Part shown: positions 1-8,539 of the stretch, in pieces | Layout of the letters: each line of letters opens with the position of its first letter | Position numbering within the stretch: position 1 is the stretch's first letter | NCBI GenBank assembly: GCA_017467105.1 | Contig: JAFTSU010000027.1 | Span: 1 to 64,000, forward strand | Direction of reading: 5' to 3' | Source of the DNA: Clostridia bacterium | Lineage (GTDB): Bacteria > Bacillota > Clostridia > Oscillospirales > CAG-272 | Length of the DNA: 64,000 nucleotides | Program-made: the position numbers and the translations under genes | The notes under the pieces: generated by a model | Told to the model about the DNA's origin: nothing | The model's database searches: none | The model's input: only the letters and a program-made list of their open reading frames with translations

Positions 1-240
1 CCTAAGGCTGCTCCGGCACCCGCGAAGGCTGCTCCCGCTAAGGTTGAAGCTAAAGCCGCTCCGGCACCCGCAAAGGCTGCTCCCGCCAAGGTTGAGCCTA
101 AGGCTGCTCCGGCACCCGCGAAGGCTGCTCCCACTAAGGTTGAAGCTAAAGCCGCTCCGGCACCCGCAAAGGCTGCTCCCGCTAAGGTCGAGCCTAAGGC
201 TGCTCCGGCACCCGCGAAGGCTGCTCCCGCTAAGGATGAA
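1..240 (+). repeat. Five tandem 48-bp units encoding 16-residue Ala/Pro/Lys repeats
   Basis: Units start at 1, 49, 97, 145 and 193. Alternate units differ (AAG GTT GAA GCT against AAG GTT GAG CCT), giving a 96-bp higher-order period. Copies are nearly identical at the DNA level, which points to recent expansion by slippage or unequal recombination. The array may extend left of the window. Confidence 0.95.
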
Positions 241-669
241 GCTAAGGCTGAAAAGCCGGCAGAAGCTAAAACCGCTACTACCGGAAGATTTGAGATCAAG
301 AAGGCAAAGGACGGCAGATACGTATTTAACCTTTATGCTCCAAACCACGTAATCGTTGCTACCTCACAGGTATATACTACCACACAGGCGGCAGTAAACG
401 GTATAAAGAGCATTATTACGAATGCAGCGAAGGCTCCCGTTGAGGACCAGACGCTGAAAAATTACACCACCCTTACATATCCCAAATGGGAGCTTTACGT
501 TGACAAGGGCGGTCAGTTCAGATTCAGACTCAACGCGCCTAACGGCAGCTGCATCGTTCATTCACAGGGTTATACCTCCAAGAGCAGCTGTAAAAACGGC
601 ATAGATAGCATTATCAGATGCTCCATCAATCCCGAAATAGATAAATCCTATCTGAAAAAGGAACAGTAA
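1..669 (+). CDS. DUF1508 (YegP-like) protein with Ala/Pro/Lys repeats, 3' part only
   Basis: The reading frame is open from base 1 to a TAA at 667-669, so the N-terminus lies outside the window. The first 80 residues are five copies of a 16-residue Ala/Pro/Lys/Glu unit of the type PKAAPAPAKAAPAKVE. After a short linker come two tandem DUF1508-type modules: one from about GRFEIKKAKDGRYVF to GIKSII, and one from WELYVDKGGQFRFRL to GIDSII. Small YegP proteins have the same two-module fold, are widespread, and have no firm function. The Lys/Ala/Pro tail resembles histone-H1-like or wall-spanning linkers, so nucleic-acid or polymer contact is possible but only inferred. A hairpin terminator follows the stop. 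The identity of the repeat frame is certain; the domain call is fairly sure; cellular role is unknown. Confidence 0.75.
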   Translation, partial: PKAAPAPAKAAPAKVEAKAAPAPAKAAPAKVEPKAAPAPAKAAPTKVEAKAAPAPAKAAPAKVEPKAAPAPAKAAPAKDEAKAEKPAEAKTATTGRFEIKKAKDGRYVFNLYAPNHVIVATSQVYTTTQAAVNGIKSIITNAAKAPVEDQTLKNYTTLTYPKWELYVDKGGQFRFRLNAPNGSCIVHSQGYTSKSSCKNGIDSIIRCSINPEIDKSYLKKEQ

Positions 670-681
670 TCAAATAATTAT

Positions 682-731
682 AGCTCACAGCCCGGTCCAC
701 TATCAAGGTGGCTCTGCTGTGAGCTTTTTTA
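682..731 (+). terminator. Rho-independent terminator after the DUF1508 gene
   Basis: AGCTCACAG at 682-690 pairs with CTGTGAGCT near 717-725, followed by a run of T. It separates the DUF1508 gene from fbp. Confidence 0.85.
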
Positions 732-807
732 TTTTTTTTGATTGTTTTCATAATTGGTGTCAAAAATGAATACTGTAATAGCAAAAAACATCAGGAGATA
801 AAGCATT

Positions 808-2793
808 ATGGAAACAAAAAGCGAGGAGAAAAAATTACTCCTGGAGCTTGCAAAGCAGTTCCCTGACATACCACATGCAGTAAGTGAGATAACTACTCTC
901 GGAGCTATGCTGAATCTGCCTAAGGGCACTGAGCATTTTATGAGCGATATACACGGAGAACACGAAGCGTTTACACATATTAGACGGTGCGCGTCCGGAG
1001 TTATAAGAAGAAAGCTTGACGCCCTCTTCGGTAAAGCCTTAACAAAGGACGAAATAGGAGAGCTTGCCACGCTGATATACTATCCCGAGGAAAAGCTTGA
1101 TCAGCTGCGTGCGTCGAGGACGCTCACGGATGAATGGTACTCGGATATCATAGAAAAACTCGCTCTACTCTGCATAACAGTAGGAGAAAAATACACAAGA
1201 AATCGCGTAATATTAGAGATAAAGTCAGGCAGTAATGGATATTTAGATATCATTCTGGAGCTGGTAAGCCGGGATAACAATAATAGCTTCAGGAAGGAAT
1301 ACCGTAAAAGTATTATCAGAAGCGTTATCAGATTAGGTGCTGAGGATGGGATAATTCTGGCACTTGCCAATATAATAAACGCATTAGTTATAGACAGGCT
1401 GCATATCGTGGGTGACATCTTCGACCGAGGCTCAAGAGCCGATATCGTAATGGATGAAATTATGAAGGTCAGAAATATAGATATACAATGGGGCAATCAC
1501 GACGCTCTGTGGATAGGGGCAGCGGCTGGATCAGACGTGTGTATCGCGACGGTAATAAACAACTCCATTGCATATAACAACACGGACATGATCGAGATGG
1601 GGTATGGGATCTCGCTCTCTCCCTTGGCACTATTCGCTATGGAGACGTACAATGATGGTGATATTGAAATTTATAAGCCGCGAAAAAGCTCCGGAGGTGT
1701 GCTATACAAGAGGGGAAACGATGATCTTTTGGCTCGCATGCGCAAGGCTATAAGCATTATTCAATTCAAAGCCGAGGGTCAATCGGTACGCAGAAACCCG
1801 AAATTCAATATGGAGGACAGGTTGCTTCTTGACAAAATGGACCTTTACACCGGTAGAATAACGGTAGACGGAGTGTCATATAAGCTTCTCGACACCTATT
1901 TCCCCACCCTAGACCCATCCGATCCGTACAGGCTTACCGAGAGCGAAGAGGAGGTTATGAATTATCTGAGGGAGAGCTTTACCCGTTCTGCGAGATTAGA
2001 CAAACATATACGCTTTCTCATACAGAATGGCGGAATGTATACTGTATATAATCGCAATCTTCTCTTTCACGGATGCATCCCTCTGGATGCGGATGGGCAG
2101 CTTATAGCGCTTGCTGCTGCCGACGGTAGAAAAGGTCGGGATATGATGGACTATTTCGACGGTGAAATAAGGCGTGGCTTTACGTCTCTGGAGAACGGCG
2201 TAGAACGAAGAAGATACGGGGATCTGTGCTGGTTTCTCTGGTGCGGAAGGGATTCGCCTCTTTGCGCAAGGAAAAAGATCGCAGCACTTGAACGTTTGCT
2301 TATAGAGGACTCAAGCGCTCATATAGAGCACGAAAATCCGTATTACCGTTCTTGGAATGATAAAAAAATAGTAGAAATGATCCTGAGGGAATTCTCTCTT
2401 TCAGGTGAGAGGTGCCATATAATAAACGGTCATATTCCCGTTAATAAGGGAGAGCTGCCTATCAAGGCGGAAGGGAGACTGATAGTTATTGACGGAGGAT
2501 TTTGCAAAGCGTTTCACGATAGGACCGGAATAGCCGGATATACTCTTATCTATAACGCGGACGGAATGAGAATATCCGCCCATCAACCATTCACAAGCAA
2601 GGAGGATGCTGTTAAAAACAATGCGGATATTCTATCTGAAACGACTGTGTTTGAGGAAAGACATAACAAAATAAGAGTAAGAGATACCGACGAGGGAGTT
2701 AAGATAAGAGACAGAATAGGAGATCTTATGCTTCTGGTCGAAGCGTACAAGAAAGGAGATATCAAGGAAGGTCTATCCGCCAAAGTAAGATGA
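808..2793 (+). CDS. fbp: Fructose-1,6-bisphosphatase, class III (Firmicutes type)
   Basis: It hydrolyses fructose 1,6-bisphosphate to fructose 6-phosphate in gluconeogenesis, in the cytosol. The 661-residue length matches the large class III enzymes. Metallophosphatase motifs are visible: DIHGE at residues 47-51, GDIFDRG at 202-208 and WGNHD at 228-232. Late motifs INGHIPVNKGE and VIDGGFCKAFHDRTGIAGYT are typical of the family. The start at 808 has AGGAGA ten bases upstream. The gene stands alone between two terminators, so it is probably monocistronic. I see no clear consensus promoter in the short upstream gap. Confidence 0.96.
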   Translation: METKSEEKKLLLELAKQFPDIPHAVSEITTLGAMLNLPKGTEHFMSDIHGEHEAFTHIRRCASGVIRRKLDALFGKALTKDEIGELATLIYYPEEKLDQLRASRTLTDEWYSDIIEKLALLCITVGEKYTRNRVILEIKSGSNGYLDIILELVSRDNNNSFRKEYRKSIIRSVIRLGAEDGIILALANIINALVIDRLHIVGDIFDRGSRADIVMDEIMKVRNIDIQWGNHDALWIGAAAGSDVCIATVINNSIAYNNTDMIEMGYGISLSPLALFAMETYNDGDIEIYKPRKSSGGVLYKRGNDDLLARMRKAISIIQFKAEGQSVRRNPKFNMEDRLLLDKMDLYTGRITVDGVSYKLLDTYFPTLDPSDPYRLTESEEEVMNYLRESFTRSARLDKHIRFLIQNGGMYTVYNRNLLFHGCIPLDADGQLIALAAADGRKGRDMMDYFDGEIRRGFTSLENGVERRRYGDLCWFLWCGRDSPLCARKKIAALERLLIEDSSAHIEHENPYYRSWNDKKIVEMILREFSLSGERCHIINGHIPVNKGELPIKAEGRLIVIDGGFCKAFHDRTGIAGYTLIYNADGMRISAHQPFTSKEDAVKNNADILSETTVFEERHNKIRVRDTDEGVKIRDRIGDLMLLVEAYKKGDIKEGLSAKVR

Positions 2794-2811
2794 CCCTTCA
2801 CGGTTTTATAT

Positions 2812-2845
2812 AAAAAAGTGCTTGCTATCCGCAAGCACTTTTTTA
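2812..2845. terminator. Bidirectional terminator between fbp and the LDH2-family gene
   Basis: AAAAAAGTGCTTGC, a 5-base loop, then GCAAGCACTTTTTT. The stem is flanked by A and T runs, so it can end transcription from both converging genes. Confidence 0.95.
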
Positions 2846-2863
2846 TGATTTTAATAAAACTTA

Positions 2864-3955
2864 TTAATCAAGATACTCAGGAAGATACTTTTCGGAGCCT
2901 GTATATTCAGCGATCATCTGCATTTCAGCATACGTCTTGTCGTTGAGATATACGCCCTCCTTAAGTACTCTGTCTCTTGCCTCTGCTTCCTTCTCACCGT
3001 GAATGAAGATACGCTCCTGTCCGTCTGCCTTTGCAGAATTGCGCACCTCGTCAAGATACTTGGAAAGAGACGCCTCGATAGCCTTTTTATCACCAAACAT
3101 ACCGTAATCGATAGCTATGAAGCACTGAGCGATATTCGATCTGCCGGGAGTCTTATAAATGTAGTTGGAGGTTGTTCCGCCGGAAAGGATAGCAGTTGCG
3201 ATCTCGCAAAGCATAGCAAAGCCATAGCCCTTGTAGCCGGACGTCAGATCTCCCGAGCCGCCGAGAGGAAGGATGCCGCCGCCCGTTTTATTAATTATGT
3301 TCGAAAGAACTCTGTCGGGCTCGTTGCTGTCGTGTCCGTTCTCGTCAAGCGCCCAGCCGATAGGAAGACCGTTGCCTCTCTTTACGTAAACCTCAAGCTT
3401 TCCTCTGGGAACGACTGTAGTTGCCGCATCAAAGGAGAAGTTAACAGGATTTGCGGGCATTGCGAAGGCAATGGGGTTTGTACCAAGCATAGCCTGCTTA
3501 CCAAAGGTAGGAACCATTATAGCCTCGGTATTGGTCATAGACATACCGATAAGGCCCTCCTCAGCCGCCATTCTTGAGTAGTAGCCGGCAACTCCGTAGT
3601 GGTTGGAGTTACGAACGGTAACCATACCGAAGCCGGACTTCTTTGCCTTTTCTATAGCTATCTTCATCGCCTTGACGCCAAGAGTCTGTCCCATAGCGTC
3701 ATTACCCTCGATAACTGCGGAAAGCGGTGTTTCAAAAACGATCTCGGGCTTGGCGTCTATCTTAACCATACCGCCCGTTATCTCCTTGTGATATCGGATC
3801 ATACGCTGAACACCGTGAGATTCTATTCCGCTAAGGTCTGCCTCGAGAAGAACCGCAGTGATCTGCTTGCTCTCCTCCTCGTTAAAGCCATATCCCTTGA
3901 ATGCCTCTATACAAAATTTCTCAATTTTCTTATAATCAATATGATGGTACTGCAT
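2864..3955 (-). CDS. LDH2-family NAD(P)-dependent malate/L-lactate/ureidoglycolate-type dehydrogenase
   Basis: It should catalyse reversible oxidation of a 2-hydroxy acid to a 2-oxo acid with NAD(P). The sequence carries the family motifs ESHGV near residue 47 and RNSNHYGVAGYYS near residue 118, which holds the catalytic His, then GTNPIAFA and a cofactor-region VPRGK. I chose the Met at 3955 (MQYHHIDY) because GAGGA lies just upstream; the frame is open to 4015 but that start would have no ribosome site. About 363 residues, normal for the family. It is the last gene of the minus-strand run that starts at the malic enzyme. The true substrate cannot be told from sequence; members include YlbC, AllD and sulfolactate dehydrogenases. 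Confidence 0.85.
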   Translation of the reverse strand: MQYHHIDYKKIEKFCIEAFKGYGFNEEESKQITAVLLEADLSGIESHGVQRMIRYHKEITGGMVKIDAKPEIVFETPLSAVIEGNDAMGQTLGVKAMKIAIEKAKKSGFGMVTVRNSNHYGVAGYYSRMAAEEGLIGMSMTNTEAIMVPTFGKQAMLGTNPIAFAMPANPVNFSFDAATTVVPRGKLEVYVKRGNGLPIGWALDENGHDSNEPDRVLSNIINKTGGGILPLGGSGDLTSGYKGYGFAMLCEIATAILSGGTTSNYIYKTPGRSNIAQCFIAIDYGMFGDKKAIEASLSKYLDEVRNSAKADGQERIFIHGEKEAEARDRVLKEGVYLNDKTYAEMQMIAEYTGSEKYLPEYLD

Positions 3956-3980
3956 ATTTTTCCTCTTTCCAAAAAAATTA

Positions 3981-4799
3981 TTAAACACCCCAATAGGATG
4001 AGAATCCGCCGTCAACAGGCAGAACCGCGCCGTTTACAAAGGAAGCTGCCTCTGAGCAAAGGAAGATGATCGGGCCAACCATCTCAACGGGCTCGCCGTA
4101 GCGTCCCATAGGAGTCTTGGCAAGAACTCTCTGTCCTCTGTCGGTTGCGGAGCCATCCTCCTTGGTAAGAAGGAACCTGTTCTGATTCGTAAGAAGGAAT
4201 CCGGGAGCTATAGCGTTAACTCTTATGCTATTGCTGTAGTTCTGGTTGAAGTGGGTTGCCATCCACTCAGTAAAGTTTGCAACAGCCGCCTTTGCGCCGC
4301 AATAAGCAACTGTGTTGGTAAGAGGATGGTAGCTTGACATAGAAGCAATGTTGATAACGTTGCCATAGCCCTGCTTCGCCAAAAGCTCACCGAATACCAT
4401 AGTTGTAAGAACCGCGCCGGTAACGTTGAGATCAAATACCCACTTGAATGCGTTAAGATCGAGGTGGAAGAAATCTATATCCTTGGATATAGTTGCCTGA
4501 GGCTTGTTGCCGCCTGCGCCGTTGATGAGAATATCGATCTTGCCGTACTTTTCAACGACCTTATCGCGAGCAGCCTCGAGGCTTGCGCGATCGAGAACGT
4601 CCGTCTTTACGGCAATCGCGTCACCGCCCTCGGCAACGATCTCGTCAGCGATTTTCTGAGCATTCTCGAGGAAAAGATCAAGCAGAGCAACCTTTACGCC
4701 CTTTTTAGCCATTTCCCTTGCTACCGTACCGCAGATCACTCCACCTGCACCAGTGATAGCAGCAACCTGACCTGAAATATCAAAATTTACCGAATACAT
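3981..4799 (-). CDS. SDR-family oxidoreductase, resembling D-mannonate oxidoreductase (UxuB/YjmF type)
   Basis: A classical short-chain dehydrogenase: cofactor loop TGAGGVICG near residues 15-23, NGAGG motif in place of NNAG, and the catalytic Ser-Tyr-Lys set in IASMSSYH and AYCGAKAA. The C-terminus SFVNGAVLPVDGGF is typical of the branch that contains Firmicutes fructuronate reductase, so the substrate may be a hexuronate-like or keto-sugar acid. A strong GGAGG precedes the start. The gene follows the PreA-PreT fusion with a 16-bp gap and precedes the LDH2-family gene by 25 bp, so all three are probably cotranscribed. SDR identity is sure; the UxuB-like call is a guess from overall similarity. 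Confidence 0.85.
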   Translation of the reverse strand: MYSVNFDISGQVAAITGAGGVICGTVAREMAKKGVKVALLDLFLENAQKIADEIVAEGGDAIAVKTDVLDRASLEAARDKVVEKYGKIDILINGAGGNKPQATISKDIDFFHLDLNAFKWVFDLNVTGAVLTTMVFGELLAKQGYGNVINIASMSSYHPLTNTVAYCGAKAAVANFTEWMATHFNQNYSNSIRVNAIAPGFLLTNQNRFLLTKEDGSATDRGQRVLAKTPMGRYGEPVEMVGPIIFLCSEAASFVNGAVLPVDGGFSSYWGV

Positions 4800-4815
4800 T
4801 TTTTATCCTCCAAAA

Positions 4816-7395
4816 TTATACTGTATAATTAAGATTTACCATTTCTATATTGCCGTTAGGACAACGGTTGAAGCACATACCGCAGGCAACGCACTCTTCT
4901 TTTCTGATATGCATAGTATCCGCGTCGGAGATCTCCGGAGCGAAGTCCGTGCAAATCGTCTTGCAAAGCTGACAGCCCTCGCCGCAGCCGCAGTTCAGAC
5001 AGCGTGACGCCTCCTTGATTGCCTCCTCCTCTGTCATAGGACGCTCATAAGCATCAAAGCTATCCTTACGAGAGGCTGCATCCTTATCAAGAGAAATGGG
5101 ATTCATATCCTTCTTAAGATAACCCGTTCTCTCTCTGACAAGCTCGGTATTTACAGTCTTGACCGCAACAACACCGTCAAGGGTTGCCTTGTCGCCCATA
5201 ATGTCATTGTCAATTACCGAGGCGGCGTTCTTTCCTGCGGAAATAGCGGTTATAACGTTCGCGGATCTGACGGCGTTTCCGCCTGCGTAAACTCCCTCGA
5301 CGTTGGTACGGCCATTGATGATCTTAACGAAGCCGTTCTTCTCCTCAACTGAGCCTATTGCATCTATGTCGGTAGCGTAACCGTTTGCCAAAATAACGTC
5401 GCCGTACGGAATCGTCATTACCGCGCCGCCGCGAATCAGCGTAACGGTACCGTTACCGATCTCTCTGACGGTCACGTTATCAAGAAGAGTTACGCCCTCG
5501 CCCTCAGCAAGCGCAAGAGTTTCCGTATCGTACGTGCCCTTGCCGTAGCGTGAGGTATATACAAGGGTAACCTGCTTTGCTCCAACGCGAAGCGCGCTTC
5601 TCGCCGCGTCCATAGCGGCAAAGCCCTTGCCTATAACAACAACGTTTTCCTTAACGCAAGCCTTCTCACCGAGAGACAGCGCCTTCAGGAACTCCACCGC
5701 GTCAATAGCCTTATCTGCGCCGGGTATGTCGGAGGTCTGCTTTTTACCTGAACCGATGGCAACGAATATAGCCTCAAAACCTGCGCTCTTAAGACTGTCG
5801 ATCGTTACGTCCTTGCCAAGCTCCTTACCGAACTCGAATTTTACTCCGTTTTCGGAAAGCACAGAAACCTCCTCGTCTATAATCTTCTTATTCAGAGAGT
5901 AATCCGGTATACCGAATCTTACAAGTCCGCCCGCCGTATCTTCCTTTTCGAATACGGTGACCTCATAGCCGCCCTTACGCAGCTCAGACGCGCAGGATAA
6001 TCCCGCGGGACCGGAACCAATAACGGCTACCTTATGTCCGTTCAGCTCGGCACGCGCATATGCTGGTGTCCAGCCCTGAGCCTTTCCGTATTCAAGGACG
6101 AATCTCTTGAGCTTGCGGATCTTAAGGGGTGAATCATAATCTCCTCTTATACAAGCGTCCTCGCAGGGATGGTTACAAACGAATGCGCAAATATTCTGAA
6201 GAGGATTCTTGGCTGTGATGAGGTCGTACGCCTCTCTGTACTCGCCCTTAGCGATCTTCTGTATGTAAGCCTGCGTCGGAACGTGGTGAGGGCAAGCGCT
6301 CTTACATGGAGCTGAAAGGTTCGGCTCCTTTATCTTCGCGTAGCCCGCGAAGATGGTTACGTCACTTGCCGTTTTCACCTCCGGAACAACAAGACCGCGC
6401 ATCTCAGAGAGATCGGAGTAGCCGTGCTCTTGCATATACTTGTCAAGTCCCTCTATCATAGGTCTGCAAATATCGTAGCCGGAGATCAGGGTCTCGGCAC
6501 AAACGCCGAGAAGCGTTCCGCCGCACAGTATCATCTCTACAGCATCGCGCCAATTGGTTATACCGCCTGCAGCCATAATGGGTGCGTCCATACCGCAAAC
6601 CTTACGGATCTCGTAGGTGTCGCGCTGAGCTAAAGGCTTCAGCCATTTTCCACAATGGCAGCCCATAGAAATCTCCTTCTGGAGATGATAGTATGCTTTT
6701 CCGGGCTCGTCTATATCGATGGGGGGCATACCGAGACGGTTACCCGTACCGCCGACTGCGTCCGCGCCCGCTTCATAAAGAGCCTTGGCGACCTTAGCTA
6801 TCTGACCGCCCTCGGGAGTAAGCTTAACGAAGAGGGGAATGGAAATTGCCGCCTTAACGGCTCTGGCGATCTCCGCTGCAATCTCTGCCTGCTGTCCCAT
6901 ACTTGCGCCGGTCTGCTTCTTTGCCGAGGTGCTTCCGCCGCTCGTCATCTCCAGATTATAGCTCATATTGGGACAACACATATTAAGCTCGATAATATCG
7001 GCGCCTGCCTCCTCGAACTTCTTCGCCATATTTACCCAGCCATCTACGCCTGCATCGCCCGCGTAGGTGATGTTTGCCATAAGCTTAAGGTCGTGAAGCT
7101 TAGGCTTCGCGTCTCTGATAAGCTTTAAGCCCTCCTCGAAGGTGAGTCTCTTCTCTGCAGTGAAGGCAAGAGCGTCTCTATCCTTAAAGAGCGAATAGCG
7201 AGGCTTGCGGTTTATGTAAGGCGCAGGATCGATGCTAAGCTTTATCGACGCAGCAGCCCAACCCGTTTCTTCAATTCTGATAAGCTGCTTTACGTTCTTG
7301 GTGGTAGGTCCGGAGGCAACGAAAAAGGGATTCTTAAACGTGACTCCGCCTATCGTTACGGGAATATTTATATCTACGATCTTCTTATTAGCCAT
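4816..7395 (-). CDS. PreA-PreT fusion: dihydropyrimidine/dihydroorotate dehydrogenase-like domain + NAD(P)/FAD oxidoreductase + 2x[4Fe-4S]
   Basis: One 859-residue chain with three parts. Residues 1 to about 345 form a DHOD/PreA TIM barrel (FKNPFFVASGPTT, ELNMCCPN, FVKLTPEGG, AAGGITNWRDAV). Residues about 355-790 form a PreT/GltD-like unit: four-Cys cluster CKSACPHH and CNHPCEDACIRG, FAD loop VIGSGPAGLSCA, NAD loop VVIGKGFAAMDAA. The last 75 residues hold CLNCGCGEGCQLCKTIC and CVACGMCFNRCP. Animal and bacterial DPD carry the same modules but with the PreT part first. The catalytic-loop Cys of DPD (LACGQDPE) aligns with a Ser here (GASMGQQAE), so pyrimidine reduction is doubtful. It probably oxidises or reduces an unknown metabolite with electrons moved between NAD(P)H and FeS. 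Three bases separate it from the Gfo/Idh gene. Confidence 0.88.
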   Translation of the reverse strand: MANKKIVDINIPVTIGGVTFKNPFFVASGPTTKNVKQLIRIEETGWAAASIKLSIDPAPYINRKPRYSLFKDRDALAFTAEKRLTFEEGLKLIRDAKPKLHDLKLMANITYAGDAGVDGWVNMAKKFEEAGADIIELNMCCPNMSYNLEMTSGGSTSAKKQTGASMGQQAEIAAEIARAVKAAISIPLFVKLTPEGGQIAKVAKALYEAGADAVGGTGNRLGMPPIDIDEPGKAYYHLQKEISMGCHCGKWLKPLAQRDTYEIRKVCGMDAPIMAAGGITNWRDAVEMILCGGTLLGVCAETLISGYDICRPMIEGLDKYMQEHGYSDLSEMRGLVVPEVKTASDVTIFAGYAKIKEPNLSAPCKSACPHHVPTQAYIQKIAKGEYREAYDLITAKNPLQNICAFVCNHPCEDACIRGDYDSPLKIRKLKRFVLEYGKAQGWTPAYARAELNGHKVAVIGSGPAGLSCASELRKGGYEVTVFEKEDTAGGLVRFGIPDYSLNKKIIDEEVSVLSENGVKFEFGKELGKDVTIDSLKSAGFEAIFVAIGSGKKQTSDIPGADKAIDAVEFLKALSLGEKACVKENVVVIGKGFAAMDAARSALRVGAKQVTLVYTSRYGKGTYDTETLALAEGEGVTLLDNVTVREIGNGTVTLIRGGAVMTIPYGDVILANGYATDIDAIGSVEEKNGFVKIINGRTNVEGVYAGGNAVRSANVITAISAGKNAASVIDNDIMGDKATLDGVVAVKTVNTELVRERTGYLKKDMNPISLDKDAASRKDSFDAYERPMTEEEAIKEASRCLNCGCGEGCQLCKTICTDFAPEISDADTMHIRKEECVACGMCFNRCPNGNIEMVNLNYTV

Positions 7396-7398
7396 AAA

Positions 7399-8469
7399 TT
7401 ACTTCTCCTCGGAGACGTTTTTGATATTTACGCCCTTGCGAGCAGATTCGTATATCAAGTTAATAACTCTCAAGGTTTCGTATCCGTCAATTCCGCGAAG
7501 TCCGACCTGAGCGTCCTTGCCTGCCAAAGCGCAGTCAACGAAATGGTTGATCTCTCCGCAATATCCGAGAGAATACTTCTCGTCAACCGCAACGTTAGAC
7601 CAGCCGGTCGTAACCTCCGCCTTCTCGATAGTGTAATCGAGACCGGGGATCGAGAATACCTTGACAGGACCGGAGAAGGACAGATCAACGTGGATAGTTC
7701 CCTTCTCGCAGTAAACGTCCAATATATCCTCCATACCGCCTACGGTTATGTAGTTTGCCTCAAGAGTTGCGTAGGTGCCGTCCTTGAAGCGCATAAACGC
7801 TCCTGCCCAGTCCTCGCCCTCCATCTGCTTGTGAACCATATTATTCTCTGCTCCACCGGATGACATAGCGGAGATCTCCGCCCACTTGTTGTCCTTCATA
7901 GCGAGCATAAACGCAACGGGATGTACGCCGAGATGGACCATACAGCCACCGCCGCAATACTTGATGCTCTGGGCAAAGGGACTGTGAGATCCGCTGTGGC
8001 ACTCGCGCGCTCTTACGTACAGCATTCTTCCAAGCTGACCGCTCTCTATAAGTGAGATCGCCTTTCTGAAGGCGGGCGCAAACAGCCAATCCTCCGCGTA
8101 GTAGATATGCTTACCAAGCCTTTCAGCCGTTTTAACCATATCCTCAGCATCCTCAACGGTGGTCGCAAGAGGCTTTTCGCAAATGACGTCCCTTCCCTTC
8201 TTCATTGCCTTGATCGCAACGTCGTGATGAAGGAAATTAGGCATACAAATGTCAACCACGTCGCAATCGCAATCCGCAATAGCAGTATCGTAATCGTCAT
8301 AAGCCTTATATCCCTTGAAGCCGTAACGGTCTGCAAGAGTCTTTATTGCCGCAACGTTCTTATCACATATACCGACAATATCGACCTTATCAAGTATTCT
8401 GCTGTATCCATCAGAGTGAAGATCAGCCGAGAAGGCTGCTCCTACAATCAACACCTTTAATTTATCCAT
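7399..8469 (-). CDS. Gfo/Idh/MocA-family oxidoreductase
   Basis: NAD(P)-dependent dehydrogenase of sugars, cyclitols or their derivatives. The N-terminal Rossmann fold begins KVLIVGAAFSADLH, and the catalytic-lysine motif CEKPLATT lies near residues 96-103. The C-terminal half holds the substrate domain with GGGCMVHLGVHPVAF, whose Asp/His position is the usual catalytic His site. 356 residues, standard length, start set by GGAGGAATA. The gene sits between a creatininase-family gene and the PreA-PreT fusion. The family cannot be mapped to a substrate without structure or assay. Confidence 0.9.
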   Translation of the reverse strand: MDKLKVLIVGAAFSADLHSDGYSRILDKVDIVGICDKNVAAIKTLADRYGFKGYKAYDDYDTAIADCDCDVVDICMPNFLHHDVAIKAMKKGRDVICEKPLATTVEDAEDMVKTAERLGKHIYYAEDWLFAPAFRKAISLIESGQLGRMLYVRARECHSGSHSPFAQSIKYCGGGCMVHLGVHPVAFMLAMKDNKWAEISAMSSGGAENNMVHKQMEGEDWAGAFMRFKDGTYATLEANYITVGGMEDILDVYCEKGTIHVDLSFSGPVKVFSIPGLDYTIEKAEVTTGWSNVAVDEKYSLGYCGEINHFVDCALAGKDAQVGLRGIDGYETLRVINLIYESARKGVNIKNVSEEK

Positions 8470-8539
8470 TATTCCTCCAAAATCGTCATTTCTGCGAAAT
8501 ATTATGTAATCGAATATTAATATCTAACTGTTTTGGCGA

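Noticed and set aside
1..669. 102-codon ORF at 44-352 in another frame, rich in Leu/Arg/Pro
   Set aside because: Frame shadow of the 48-bp repeat; the frame-1 reading continues into two DUF1508 modules.
2999..3577. 192-residue plus-strand ORF opposite the LDH2-family gene
   Set aside because: Antisense shadow without a ribosome site; minus-strand motifs are clear.
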